A DNA stretch of 64,000 bases from Spirosoma pollinicola (GCF_002831565.1 NZ_CP025096.1:3892501-3956500); one strand, 5' to 3'; counted from the stretch's first letter, positions 1 through 9,117 are shown. Translations and numbers: made by a program. Notes: a model not told the origin generated them from the letters alone.

Positions 1-603
1 AAGAAGGTACTAAAGCAGGCTGTCAGAGATAAAGTATTTATCAAAAGTCCGGCCATGGACGTGATGAACAAACGAACAAACGATAGTCTATTGAAAGACG
101 TACTGACTATTGATGAACTGCAATTGCTAGCTAATACCTATTGTGGCAACGAAGAAGTAAAACGGGCTTTTCTATTCAGTTGCCAAACGGGTCTACGGTT
201 TGTAGACATCAAAGCATTAAAATGGAAAAACGTTAGAAATGGAGCCTTATTCGTTGTTCAGGAAAAGACTGATCGAGATGTAACAATCAATCTCAACAAA
301 ACTGCTGTCAAGTTACTTGGAGAATCAGGTAATAGTGATGAGTTGGTGTTTACCCTGCCATCCCATAATGGTACGATTAAGGCTATTCGGTATTGGACGA
401 AAAGGGCTAAAATAGATAAGCATATTACATTCCATTGTGCCCGACACTCATTTGGGACTAACTTAGCTATGTTCAATACTGATTTACTTACTATCAGTAG
501 CTTGTTAGGACATTCCAATTTACGACATACGACTAAATACGTAAGGGTCGCAAAGGCTGTTAAAGAACAAGCTGTTAACTCCTTACCAGAAATTCAATTC
601 TAA
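1..603 (+). CDS. Tyrosine recombinase/integrase, 5' end outside window
   Basis: The reading frame is open from base 1, so the gene starts upstream and only the C-terminal catalytic domain is seen. Catalytic residues of the phage-integrase family are visible: Arg in TGLRFVDIK, the beta-hairpin Lys in QEKTDRD, the HxxR box in HCARHSFG, the second His in LGHSNLRHT and the nucleophilic Tyr in TTKYVRV. Such enzymes cut and rejoin DNA at attachment sites of integrated elements. The next gene starts 3 bases after the stop, so the two are probably co-transcribed. It most likely mobilised the accessory region to its right. The N-terminal arm-binding domain cannot be judged. Confidence 0.93.
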   Translation, partial: KKVLKQAVRDKVFIKSPAMDVMNKRTNDSLLKDVLTIDELQLLANTYCGNEEVKRAFLFSCQTGLRFVDIKALKWKNVRNGALFVVQEKTDRDVTINLNKTAVKLLGESGNSDELVFTLPSHNGTIKAIRYWTKRAKIDKHITFHCARHSFGTNLAMFNTDLLTISSLLGHSNLRHTTKYVRVAKAVKEQAVNSLPEIQF

Positions 604-606
604 GCC

Positions 607-1575
607 ATGGCAAAGATTGAGTTTTTGACGGATGATGACATTGAGCAGTTAGCTTGGTTGCGTGATGAACTTTACCCCCTTGCTCCATCTCCCTCGACAG
701 ATGAGGAGCGTATAGATCAATTCAAGGAGGCAATTGATATACACAGAAGATACTTGTTTACTTATACTCCTCCTGAACAAGCTAAACCCAGTGAACAAGA
801 ACTACTGACGTATTTACCTTTTGAGCAACTACAAACCAATTATAAGAACGAGGTAAATAACAAGAAGGCTACAGACAGCCATCTAATTCTTGAGTTTACA
901 GCAGACCAATTAAAAAAGGTTGAACACGAATTGGCCTTGCTAGATACCCCCCTTGCAGAAATGCTTTACAGCATATTTTTGTCAGGCGCATATAAGGAAC
1001 ATCGTATTTTAGTTGATGATGGCTTATTGGGCAGATTTGGCGTTCAAAATACAGCATTAGGGGCAGATGATGGATTACTACCGGCTCGTATCGCTACGAT
1101 TTGGGACAGAGTACTTTTTAAATTGTACCTACAAGGGGAACAGAACCGCAAAAACGGCCTCCCTACTAATCGAGTTAATAATAACCGTTCATACCACTTT
1201 GAAAACCTAATGAGTGATGGGCGACTTGATAAACTATTTGAAGAGTTAATGAGTGCTAGTAAACTGCTTGACCTCTCAACTGACAAACAGGAGTTTATAG
1301 CAAACCTCACTGGCGACAATACCGAACCTATTATCTGGGTTGGCGGTAATGGCCAACTAGCTTACCTCATTCAAAAACTTGTTACCAATGGATTACTTGG
1401 AGCTAAGAATGACAGTCTATGGGCCGCAACGGAACAGCATTTTATTGGCACCAATGATAAACGCTTCAACAACTTAGTGAGGGATAGACAGATGTACGAA
1501 CAAAACAGGAGCAAAAAACCTAAACGCGGTAACGAAATAGATGCAATAATTGAAGTGGTTAAGCTAATCGAATAG
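607..1575 (+). CDS. Hypothetical protein partnered with integrase
   Basis: A 322-residue acidic soluble protein, starting 3 bases after the integrase stop and probably translated with it. I see no signal peptide, membrane segment or catalytic motif. The N-terminal half is mostly predicted helix. The last 110 residues contain an IIWVGGNGQLAYLIQKL stretch followed by a basic KKPKRG segment, a layout I associate with uncharacterised cargo proteins of Bacteroidota integrated elements, but I cannot name a family. A role in excision, regulation or host interaction of the element is inference from position only. Confidence 0.75.
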   Translation: MAKIEFLTDDDIEQLAWLRDELYPLAPSPSTDEERIDQFKEAIDIHRRYLFTYTPPEQAKPSEQELLTYLPFEQLQTNYKNEVNNKKATDSHLILEFTADQLKKVEHELALLDTPLAEMLYSIFLSGAYKEHRILVDDGLLGRFGVQNTALGADDGLLPARIATIWDRVLFKLYLQGEQNRKNGLPTNRVNNNRSYHFENLMSDGRLDKLFEELMSASKLLDLSTDKQEFIANLTGDNTEPIIWVGGNGQLAYLIQKLVTNGLLGAKNDSLWAATEQHFIGTNDKRFNNLVRDRQMYEQNRSKKPKRGNEIDAIIEVVKLIE

Positions 1576-1924
1576 ATAAACCGGCAATTAGTGCATTGGG
1601 TAGTTCATAAAAAGTTAAACATGCAACTAACGCTCTTTTTTAGCGCCCACGGAGCTGTTGTACTACTTCATTTTACAGTCTTCAAAGTGTTTAATGGTCA
1701 TGCCCCTCGCGCACGCGCACGCGTGTATCCTGCAATATGGTCAATTTGACTGTATCCCCATTTTTATGGCAGTTAAAAAGAATCTCAACCCTCATGCTCA
1801 CGTACGCCTTCACTATATACAAGCTGATTAATTTCCATAGAACAGCAGGTGGTTCTATAAATATTTTATTGACATTTTTTGTCAAAAAAGGTCCCTTTCT
1901 ATCGCGTGGGGTTCAGCGATGTAT
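1576..1924. other. Non-coding gap between convergent element genes
   Basis: No credible gene. It holds a 20-base stretch of strictly alternating pyrimidine and purine (1708-1727) and a TTGACA/TGTCAA hairpin near 1869-1885 that could end transcription of the replication gene on the minus strand. An element replication origin would plausibly lie here, but no nick site could be recognised. Confidence 0.4.
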
Positions 1925-2854
1925 TTAATGAATTACTATTTTCTTGTCAAGCTCCGTTATCAACTCACTTGGGATGGCTAGGCTTGAGCTTTGCATTAGC
2001 GTCTCTAAGCGATGTTTAATTCTACTTGAGTGTTCAGGTTGAGCAAACCCTCCATTCTTTCGAATCTGGTCTACCAAGTCATTAACTGCCATATAGCCAC
2101 CCATACTTTCGATTCCAGCTAAAGTTAGTTGATCAGAAAAAATCTTTGGCGTTTTAGGTGTGGTACTAAAGATCATTTTCTGAATCTTAGTGATGCATTT
2201 ATACTCCGCAACCCACTGACAGCAGATGTTATGACAGAAATCTTGATTACAAAGAGTTTTTGGTGTTACTTCGACTGTGTTAAAGTGTTTTGGTAAATCA
2301 CTAACGTAACGTAGCTCATAACGCAGTAGATGTTTATTTTGGTAACAAACAGGGATAGAAGATTTGTGGCGTTTACATTCATCGCCTTTGTCGTAGACCA
2401 TCTTTTCGCGCTTACCATTTTTCCAAAGTATTGATTTAGGTTGCTCAAACCGGTTGTAGAAGCGGCTATTACCTAAATACTCCAAATAATCCTTTACAGG
2501 GCGTTCCATAACAAATGTGTCAGCAAAATCAAACCGTTTTACAATAGACTGCTTTAAAGGCAAGTGCAGTTGGTCGCTCAACGATTCTAAAGCCAAGGCA
2601 GTCTCGTTATAGTCTAACGGTTTCACGTTACTACCAAGATAGCTTTTGGGAAGAGATCCGTTTAAGCTGATCCCGCTCTCATACACAGCGACTCGATAAT
2701 TGTTAATGTGCCCTACATATGATTCTCTACCATCGGCACGTTGTTGGTAAATTAGCGTGTTGGAGTCGAGAAAGCGGGAAGTAACATTCAGCAAGTCAAC
2801 ACCCCCCGCTTTCTCAACACTCAACCACATATTAAGCGTATCAAGCCCGACCAT
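1925..2854 (-). CDS. Phage/plasmid replication initiator-like protein (gpII/CRI type)
   Basis: About 309 residues. It resembles replication proteins of filamentous phages and small plasmids (Phage_CRI / gpII type): an N-terminal GSLPKSYLG region, IVKRFDFADTF, a YDKGDECKRH segment with candidate catalytic Tyr and Lys, and LLRYELRYV. Such proteins nick one strand at an origin to start rolling-circle replication. I chose the ATG at 2854 over an upstream TTG at 2908, because this cuts the overlap with the HTH gene upstream from 68 to 14 bases. The HTH gene and this gene form one minus-strand unit. Family membership rests on motif resemblance only. Confidence 0.55.
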   Translation of the reverse strand: MVGLDTLNMWLSVEKAGGVDLLNVTSRFLDSNTLIYQQRADGRESYVGHINNYRVAVYESGISLNGSLPKSYLGSNVKPLDYNETALALESLSDQLHLPLKQSIVKRFDFADTFVMERPVKDYLEYLGNSRFYNRFEQPKSILWKNGKREKMVYDKGDECKRHKSSIPVCYQNKHLLRYELRYVSDLPKHFNTVEVTPKTLCNQDFCHNICCQWVAEYKCITKIQKMIFSTTPKTPKIFSDQLTLAGIESMGGYMAVNDLVDQIRKNGGFAQPEHSSRIKHRLETLMQSSSLAIPSELITELDKKIVIH

Positions 2855-3158
2855 GCGAAGTTTTGCCTTTTTGGCGATGCTGGTCGTATTGTTTAACCTC
2901 CTCGGCAATCTGAGTTGCCGTTTTAACGGGATTCTGCATTAGCCACTCGTCGATCTCCGCTCTATTGAAATATAATTGCTTACCGCGTGGATTATAATGC
3001 GGTACTTGTTTTTGCGATGTTAACCGATAGCCGTAGGATTCACCAATGCCGACATAATTGCAGAATTCGACAAAGGTTAGAACGTCTTTCTTCGATAATA
3101 TAGACGTTTCGATGCGGTCGAGCTGTTCTTTCAAACCTGAATCAATTAGAGTACTCAT
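2841..3158 (-). CDS. Excisionase-family helix-turn-helix protein
   Basis: A 105-residue protein with a MerR/excisionase-type winged HTH (HTH_17): LTFVEFCNYVGIGESYGYRL forms the helix-turn-helix and is followed by the wing signature of YFNRAEIDEWL. The C-terminal tail is basic and probably contacts DNA. In Bacteroidota mobile elements such a gene commonly precedes a replication or mobilisation gene, as here, where it overlaps the replication protein. It could act as excisionase, as regulator of the downstream gene, or both. Family assignment is firm, the role is inferred. Confidence 0.8.
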   Translation of the reverse strand: MSTLIDSGLKEQLDRIETSILSKKDVLTFVEFCNYVGIGESYGYRLTSQKQVPHYNPRGKQLYFNRAEIDEWLMQNPVKTATQIAEEVKQYDQHRQKGKTSHGRA

Positions 3159-3321
3159 TTCTTACCTGCGTTAAATGGTTGCCAATCAGCCCCGGTAGCC
3201 GTTTAGTGCAATTGCAGGTCAAAAATGAGCAGATAGGTCAGCCAAGAAAATAGAGAACCATATAGCGGTATATGTTTTTAAACCACTCATTAGAAGAGAA
3301 TTTAACACTACATCTAAAAAC

Positions 3322-3345
3322 AAAAACCCACTCGAATTGAGTAGG
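3322..3345 (-). terminator. Rho-independent terminator after SecB-like gene
   Basis: On the minus strand a CCTACTC/GAGTGGG stem with a 5-base loop is followed by a run of Ts. It lies about 40 bases past the SecB-like stop codon. Confidence 0.65.
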
Positions 3346-3383
3346 CTCTCTTAAAATATTCCGATTAAAGTTAATGAGTATTC

Positions 3384-3812
3384 TTACTCAGAAGGTTGGC
3401 TCTGCTGCCGCCGTTGGGCCATATCCACAAAATTTAGTGGCTGAACCAAAACGGTTGGTATTCCGGCACGTGCCGTCAAAGAAGCAATAATCTCACGTAC
3501 AAAAGGAAAGAGGATGGCAGGACCGTTTATATCGGCGAAGTTGTCCAAAATAGATTGGTCTGTTCCATCGATCACAAGAAATTGACCACCCATTTTAACC
3601 GTAATTTCTAGCGGTCGCTTTTCGTCCTGCTCCTACCAAACCTCTGCTTCTAGCGTAACGTATAGATGTGGGAGTTCCGTTCGACGGGCAGAGTGAATCT
3701 GTAACCTATTTTGAACGGTACCCGTGTTAGTTAACTCCTCATCGCGCCTGAAGTTGACGGTTAGTAAGTCTATTTTTTGTAAAGTAAAGGCTGGCTTCGG
3801 AGCGGTTTCCAT
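3384..3812 (-). pseudogene. SecB-like chaperone with in-frame amber stop
   Basis: Read through one TAG codon (3633-3635), the frame gives about 142 residues, close to the usual SecB length (E. coli 155). The C-terminal GPAILFPFVREIIASLT and PLNFVDMA match the SecB core (APALLFPYAREVI, PVNF). The N-terminal part PAFTLQKIDLLTVNF and LYVTLEAEVW matches the first strands. SecB binds unfolded proteins for export, and relatives on mobile elements can act as chaperones for toxin-antitoxin systems. No toxin or antitoxin is adjacent here. I start at the ATG at 3812. The TAG makes it a pseudogene unless the stop is read through or a sequence error. Confidence 0.75.
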
Positions 3813-3883
3813 GAGTAGGTAGCAACAAACAACTAATGAAGTAGCCATGGCGTAGTTCAGCGAATCCGACACCGATGCGTTAA

Positions 3884-4036
3884 GAGCATTTGCAACCGGA
3901 AGAAGCTTTTGGTGAGCCCATACGACTAGCAATTGGCAAGGCCCTAGTGGGCTCCGAAATTGAAATTAAGCTTACTCTATTTGGAAAAAATCTGCCAACA
4001 CCGATTAAAGACACGCTCATACTCAAGATCATTTAA
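3884..4036 (+). pseudogene. Possible orphan 3' fragment of a lost gene
   Basis: A plus-strand frame gives about 50 residues ending in GSEIEIKLTLFGKNLPTPIKD, which looks like the end of a beta-rich protein. It has no start codon and no upstream continuation, and its stop overlaps the end of the convergent gene by 8 bases. It may be the tail of a gene lost by rearrangement, or chance. I recognise no family. Confidence 0.22.
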
Positions 4037-5008
4037 TGTCTACTTGATCTAGGGTTACTTCAAAGGCAACACTTGCGATAAATATCCCCTTCTGCGTATA
4101 GTCTTCATAAAATGTCATAAAAGCATTATTTAATTTATCACTGTGTTCACTCTTCTCAATAGGTACAATTTTATTTTGCATGGATATATCTAAGTAGTCC
4201 AGTACGGTTGTCCCTTCGCCTGGAATGGCTCTAATGAGATAAAGTCCTACTTTGATAGCTAAACCTTTTTCAGTTGTCCTCAAGGTGATTCTGTGCCCTA
4301 TGGTTATTAGAAATTCTGCAAAAAATCGCAATCTTGCATCTGGGGATTCATAAGTTAAGCTTGGATAGAATTCTCCAATAGCCCAGTCGAAAAGGAAGAT
4401 CTGACCTAAGACTAATAACATTCGGAGCGGAATAAATACTTTGCGGTTTTTCTTTACCCGAGTTATCAGAAATACTTCATTGAATTTTGTACTTGTAATG
4501 ATCTTTTTAAGGGCAGGGTCGAACAGATATTTATAAAGCTCCTTATCGTCAGTATAGGAGAAGGGCTCTTCCATGTCAGCTACAATCAAATTCACGTGAT
4601 CTAACCCCTTACAATATTCGACGATCTTATCATTCTTCCGTTTCACGATAGAGGCTAGTAACTCAGAGTAGACACTTGGAGAAGGTCGTCGATGGGCAAC
4701 TGCCATAATATCAGATGCTTTCGTTGTTCCATCAGCATCAATAATTGAAATTTTATCTACTTGAATATTCTTCTCATCTTTCCGATGAATGTAGCTACCC
4801 CATTGAGTAAGTGATCGGTGTACCAAGAAACATTTTTTAATCGGGCATGCGACTCAGAGTGATACAGTTCAGTTATTTCCACCCCGAAACCCGTATCAAG
4901 ATTATGATGCTGTAATACGAAATCAGGGCTTTCTTGGTTGCTTACCGACTTAAAATGAGCCGTATCATACACCATTTTCAAAATAGCCATTTCCTTATCC
5001 TTATTCAT
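4029..5008 (-). pseudogene. Unknown protein, possibly nuclease-like, one frameshift
   Basis: Two frames join into one protein of about 326 residues if one base is restored in the four-base C run at 4798-4801: the first frame reads into LLNGG and the second continues SYIHRKDEKN. The N-terminal part has SPDFVLQHHNL then FGVEITELYHS, which resembles the D...ExT core of PD-(D/E)xK nucleases, but this is a weak match. VNLIVADMEEPF and a hydrophobic segment near residues 200-220 follow. Its start is 14 bases from a MITE end. I do not recognise the family. It may be a remnant of a defence cargo gene. Confidence 0.55.
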
Positions 5009-5022
5009 TTGACAATAGCTTA

Positions 5023-5110
5023 TTGATTCTTTGACAATTCTGTAAATTTAAAGACGGACATTGAGTTGTCACAGCAAGTTAGTCCATGATCTAGGAAAAG
5101 CCACTTTACA
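5023..5110. mobile_element. MITE copy 1, right end interrupted
   Basis: Starts with TTGATTCTTTG after a TA, like the ends of the IS630 element at 8053. Bases 5040-5110 align without gaps to 11692-11762 with 58 of 71 identical. The right end is missing because a second short element (5116-5222) lies there. It is too short to code for a protein. Confidence 0.6.
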
Positions 5111-5115
5111 TATTA

Positions 5116-5222
5116 TTGATGCGTGAATAAGCCTGTAAAGCTTATGAGAGATGGTAACGGCTTTAGGCTGCGTTGGGCAGCTTCAATAAGTAAACTACTT
5201 TACGGACTAATTCACGCATCAA
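5116..5222. mobile_element. MITE copy 2, IS630-related ends
   Basis: A 107-base element with inverted ends TTGATGCGTGAATAAGCCTG and, on the other strand, TTGATGCGTGAATTAGTCCG, flanked by TA on both sides (5114-5115 and 5223-5224). The right end shares CGTGAATTAGTCCGT with the left end of the IS630 element at 8053, so that element could have moved it. The interior differs from copies 1 and 3. Confidence 0.7.
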
Positions 5223-5372
5223 TAATACCGCTTAATTCATTTATAATCTGTTTATTTGTAAATAAAAAGCATTTTGTTTTACTTGGCTATTCTATAAATA
5301 TACAAAAAAGAAGGCAAATCGCTTATGTATCTTGATGCAATTCTTTTTGTATAGTTTAATTAAACATAATTT

Positions 5373-7868
5373 TTGAAGTATATGCATTCTATAGATCAAG
5401 CTAGAGAGAAATTTGAAGATTTTAAAAGAAATCTTGAAGCCTATAAAGATATTGATTTAACGGAATCTGATACTAGGTCTAAAATTTTAGACGAAATCTT
5501 GAAGAATGTATTAGGATGGACAGAAAATGATATTCAGCGAGAAGGGCATACTCACGAAGGTTATTATGACTATTTGATTTCAATACCAAATTTTAAATTT
5601 ATAGTTGAAGCAAAAAAAACTCATAATGATTTTAAGCTTCCTTTGAAAAACAAATCGACAAGTATCGGTAGTATCCGAAAAGAAAATTTAGAAGTAATTA
5701 ATCAAATTAGATATTACTTGTTAGAAGCTGGGTTGCAGCATGGGATTATATCAAATGGACATCAGTTCATAATTGGGAAATTCCTAAATTCAGATGCAAG
5801 TGATTGGACAAAAAATAAATGTCTTCTGTTTCACAATATAGATGATATAAGCAATAGATTTGTTGATTTCTACAATTGCTTATCTAAAGGTTCTATAGTT
5901 GAAAATGTTGGATTTGAATTCTTAAATGAAGATGAGCAGAAAGCACAAATTATTTCTACAAGCTTGCCAAATAAGGAAGTTGAATTAATTCGAAACTCAT
6001 TTAGCTCTAATATAACTCCAATTATAAATGAAATATTTAATGAAATTTACAAATATGATGTGCTAGATGACAAAGAATTGATTGAGAAATGCTTTGTTTC
6101 TAATGAAGAAATAAATAAAAATAGATCAGAGATAGAAAGATTATTCGGTGATAGACCACGTCGTTTGAGCGAAATTAGCTCAGCCAGGAATACTAATAGT
6201 ATAGTAAAACAGATTAAAGATGAAATCGAATCTGTTCCGATAACTTTAAAAACTATTGAACCTCCTAAACCTATTATAATTGTCGGATCTAAAGGTGCAG
6301 GTAAAACGACCTTTATAAATTTCTTATTTAAAGTTTCTTTTGATGATTTATTCTTGAAAAAACGCCCATATGTATATCTTGATTTTAGGAAATATACAGA
6401 AGAGGATTTAGGGAGAATTAATTCATTAATTATAAAAGATTCAATTTTATCTCTTTATGAGTTTTATCCAGATTATGAGTTACACAGTCTTAAGGTTTTA
6501 AAAAGAATATATCTTACAGAAATAAAACGAAAAGAAGAGGCCGGGTGGGGGCATTATAAAGAACATAATCCAGAAAAGTATTACGAATATTTGATTTCAT
6601 TTTTAGAAGAGTGCCAGAAAGATGATGAATCTCATTTTATTAAACTTTCTGAATACATGATAAGAGAGAGGTCATTAAGGCTCTGTCTTATCATTGATAA
6701 TGCAGATCAATTTAATACAGAAGTACAGAAAAAGGCTTTTTTGTTTGCACAGAGTATAAACAGAAAAGCTAAATGTGCTGTAATTATTTCTTTGAGAGAG
6801 GGGTACTACTACTCTTGGCGTAATAAGCCACCATTTGATGCTTTCAATAGTAATGTCTATCATGTTACAGCACCACCTTATGAAGATGTTTTACAAAAAA
6901 GAATTGACTATGCTCTTGAAAATTTTAATTTAGAAGGAAAAACTTTTGGAGATCTACAAAGTAACTATAGATTAGAGCTTAAAAATAACTCTGTTAAAGA
7001 GTATTTTTTAAGTGTAAGGCAAACTTTATTTGGGCGTGAAAATTCTAAAATGCTTAATTTCTTAAAAGAAACTACCTATCCGAATATAAGAGAGGGTTTA
7101 GAAGTATTTAACAATTTTCTTTTGTCGGGACATTCAAATGTAGAAGAGTATATATTAAGACAAAGATTTGATAAATTATCTGATTCAAGCACCCATAATT
7201 TAATACCTATTTGGGAGTTTATAACTGCGGTTGCGCTGGAAAATAAAAAATATTACAATCATCTTATTAGTAAAATAAATAATGTTTTTTATCCTGTAGA
7301 AGGTAGTAGTAGCCAGTTTTTAAAGATTCAAATATTATATTATTTAAAATCAAAAATTGATAAAGTGGGTTATCTAGAAAAATATATACCAGTCATTAAT
7401 ATTAGTGAAGATTTTTCAAAATTGTCTTACAAACCGAGTATAATAATTGCTGAGATTAATGAATTGTTGAAATTCAATTTGATTGAAACTGAAGATAGTT
7501 TATTAGATAAAGATTCAGAATTAGATCTTCCTGATAATAGCAATATTAGTATATCTATGAAAGGAAATTACTACGTTAAGTCATTGATCCCTACATTTGC
7601 ATATATGGACTTGATAGTACAAGATACTCCTATTTTCGATGATGATTTTTATACAAGAATACGAAAGAGCTTTCCACTTGCTGATGATACTGGTAAGCGT
7701 AGCTTATACTTAAGAAAATTAGTAGTTGAGCGTTTTGTTGAATACTTGAAATATCAAGAAAAGAAGGAAACATTTGATAATGAAATAGTTTCCAATCGCA
7801 TTGTAGAAAACTTACTAAATAATGGTTTGGAAAATGATCTAAATAAATTGTTAAATAAAACGTTGTGA
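5373..7868 (+). CDS. Nuclease-like N-domain fused to P-loop ATPase, candidate defence protein
   Basis: 831 residues, strongly AT-rich. Residues about 20-130 resemble the type I restriction HsdR_N / PD-(D/E)xK fold: RSKILDEILKNVLGW, then YYDYLISI and FIVEAKKT supply the D...ExK core. Residues about 300-330 contain a Walker A motif (GSKGAGKTT) and near 440 a Walker B-like LRLCLIIDNADQF. The C-terminal third has a winged-helix-like stretch (AEINELLKFNLIE, then SMKGNYYVKSL). This layout of nuclease, STAND/AAA-type ATPase and helical sensor is typical of single-gene anti-phage proteins such as Avs-like systems, though it is shorter and lacks evident repeats. A hairpin terminator follows. Membership in a known system is not shown. 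Confidence 0.7.
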   Translation: MKYMHSIDQAREKFEDFKRNLEAYKDIDLTESDTRSKILDEILKNVLGWTENDIQREGHTHEGYYDYLISIPNFKFIVEAKKTHNDFKLPLKNKSTSIGSIRKENLEVINQIRYYLLEAGLQHGIISNGHQFIIGKFLNSDASDWTKNKCLLFHNIDDISNRFVDFYNCLSKGSIVENVGFEFLNEDEQKAQIISTSLPNKEVELIRNSFSSNITPIINEIFNEIYKYDVLDDKELIEKCFVSNEEINKNRSEIERLFGDRPRRLSEISSARNTNSIVKQIKDEIESVPITLKTIEPPKPIIIVGSKGAGKTTFINFLFKVSFDDLFLKKRPYVYLDFRKYTEEDLGRINSLIIKDSILSLYEFYPDYELHSLKVLKRIYLTEIKRKEEAGWGHYKEHNPEKYYEYLISFLEECQKDDESHFIKLSEYMIRERSLRLCLIIDNADQFNTEVQKKAFLFAQSINRKAKCAVIISLREGYYYSWRNKPPFDAFNSNVYHVTAPPYEDVLQKRIDYALENFNLEGKTFGDLQSNYRLELKNNSVKEYFLSVRQTLFGRENSKMLNFLKETTYPNIREGLEVFNNFLLSGHSNVEEYILRQRFDKLSDSSTHNLIPIWEFITAVALENKKYYNHLISKINNVFYPVEGSSSQFLKIQILYYLKSKIDKVGYLEKYIPVINISEDFSKLSYKPSIIIAEINELLKFNLIETEDSLLDKDSELDLPDNSNISISMKGNYYVKSLIPTFAYMDLIVQDTPIFDDDFYTRIRKSFPLADDTGKRSLYLRKLVVERFVEYLKYQEKKETFDNEIVSNRIVENLLNNGLENDLNKLLNKTL

Positions 7869-7925
7869 TAAAATAAATTTTTTAGAATTTAAAGTAACCA
7901 TTATTTTCTATGAATCGTGTTTTGC

Positions 7926-7957
7926 AATTATCTCCTCCCATTCTGGAGGAGATAATT
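7926..7957 (+). terminator. Hairpin after ATPase gene
   Basis: Perfect 13-base arms (AATTATCTCCTCC) with a 6-base loop, 58 bases past the ATPase stop. No long T run follows, so it may be a terminator or a 3'-end stabiliser. Confidence 0.55.
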
Positions 7958-8052
7958 CTGAGGCACAACTATTAAACGCTCAATTTGTGATTCATCAGGC
8001 TTGAGCATAGAATTTGGATATCTTAATTGCTCCTATATGGTTTTAGTACTTA

Positions 8053-9117
8053 TAGACCCGTGAATTAGTCCGTGAAGAAGGCAACCTCTTTTTTGCGGAA
8101 AAAGCAACGGATTCGTTGGTGATCCGCCTGTAAGTAATCAACCTCTTCCAGCACGGCGGCTTGGGGCGATTCCAGGCTTGTAAAGACCCGATTTTTCAGC
8201 GATCGCTTAAGTTGGCTCCAGACTAACTCGACCGGATTGAGCATGGGACTGTGAGCCGGCAAACGCTTCAAATGCACTCGACCAGGTCGATGGTGAAGCC
8301 AGTCTCTAACGGTTTGCGAACGGTGGATGGCCGCCCCATCCCAAATCACCAACAGGTTTTGACGTCGGTAATGCCAACAGAGCTTGCCCAGAAACCAGCA
8401 AATCGCTTCGTTGTCAAATGGCTGATCTTGACCCGCTAGATGCAAGCGACCAATTGGGAGCAATTGCGGCAATCAGATTGAGGTGCGCCCGTCCAGCCTG
8501 CTCTACCAACAAGGGCGTTTGACCACGCGGAGCCCAGCTATGAGCCACAAAAGGTAATAAATAACAAGCCGCTTCGTCCACGTACAGAATCGTTCGCCCT
8601 TCAGTTTGAGCCTTTTTTGAGAGCGGGTAAACGTTCTTCCTGCCAGTTGAGAACAGCCTGAGTATCCTGTTGTCGGGCTAGCCGGGCGGGTTTTTGTCGA
8701 CTCCAACCTACTTTCTTGAGTAGTCGCCCGATTTGAGACGGATCGTAGCTGACGCCAAAGAGCTGATTGATAACCTGGTTGATGCGCGGTCGGGTCCAGA
8801 CCTGGTCTGAAAAGCCGTGGTGCTCAGCGCCTTTAGCCAGTTCCATGGTTAGCTGGTCGAGTTGCTCCATCGTCAGCCGGGGTGGTGCTCCGGTGCGTTT
8901 GCTGGTTATTAGGCCGGCCTCCCCTGTTGGCGGAAGGTTTTAAGCGTCTGACTAACCCAGGCGGGTGTCAGACCGAAGGCCCGGGCAATATCGGCCTGCT
9001 TCCAGCCTGCCTGGTTGAGTTCGACGCAGCGATGCCGCAGCGCTTCGTAATCTGCCTGTTTGTAGGTAGCCATAAAAAGCCAAGGCACAAACGTTAATAA
9101 ACTTACTCACGGATCAA
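8053..9117 (-). mobile_element. IS630-family insertion sequence, degenerate
   Basis: 1065 bases, flanked by TA (8051-8052 and 9118-9119), the usual IS630 target duplication. The ends are inverted: TAGACCCGTGAATTAGT on the left and TTGATCCGTGAGTAAGT read from the right. The transposase runs on the minus strand and is frameshifted. Related ends on three short elements nearby suggest it mobilised them. Confidence 0.85.
8065..9072 (-). pseudogene. IS630-family transposase, three frameshifts
   Basis: Starts at ATG 9072 with an HTH domain (ADIARAFGLTPAWVSQTLK). The frame breaks in the base run 8921-8924, resumes with PPRLTMEQLDQL and the second helical domain, breaks again in the T6 run 8613-8618, continues with TILYVDEAACY (first Asp), and breaks once more at 8456-8458 before LLVIWDGAAIH (second Asp) and SPMLNPVELVWSQLK (Glu). 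All three DDE residues can be found across the frames. Each break is one base in a homopolymer, so recent decay and sequencing error are both possible. Confidence 0.8.

Noticed and set aside
3384-5008. Toxin-antitoxin-chaperone system around the SecB-like gene
   Set aside because: The neighbour does not resemble a toxin or antitoxin, and both genes are broken. The idea needs homologs to support it.
5123-5335. 70-residue open frame before the nuclease-ATPase gene
   Set aside because: Half of it lies in the MITE at 5116-5222 and the rest is AT-rich upstream sequence; no recognisable protein and no support for translation.
8613-8618. Programmed frameshift in the first IS630 element
   Set aside because: The A6 run looks slippery but the shift needed is +1 (or -2), and two further breaks exist, so decay or error fits better.
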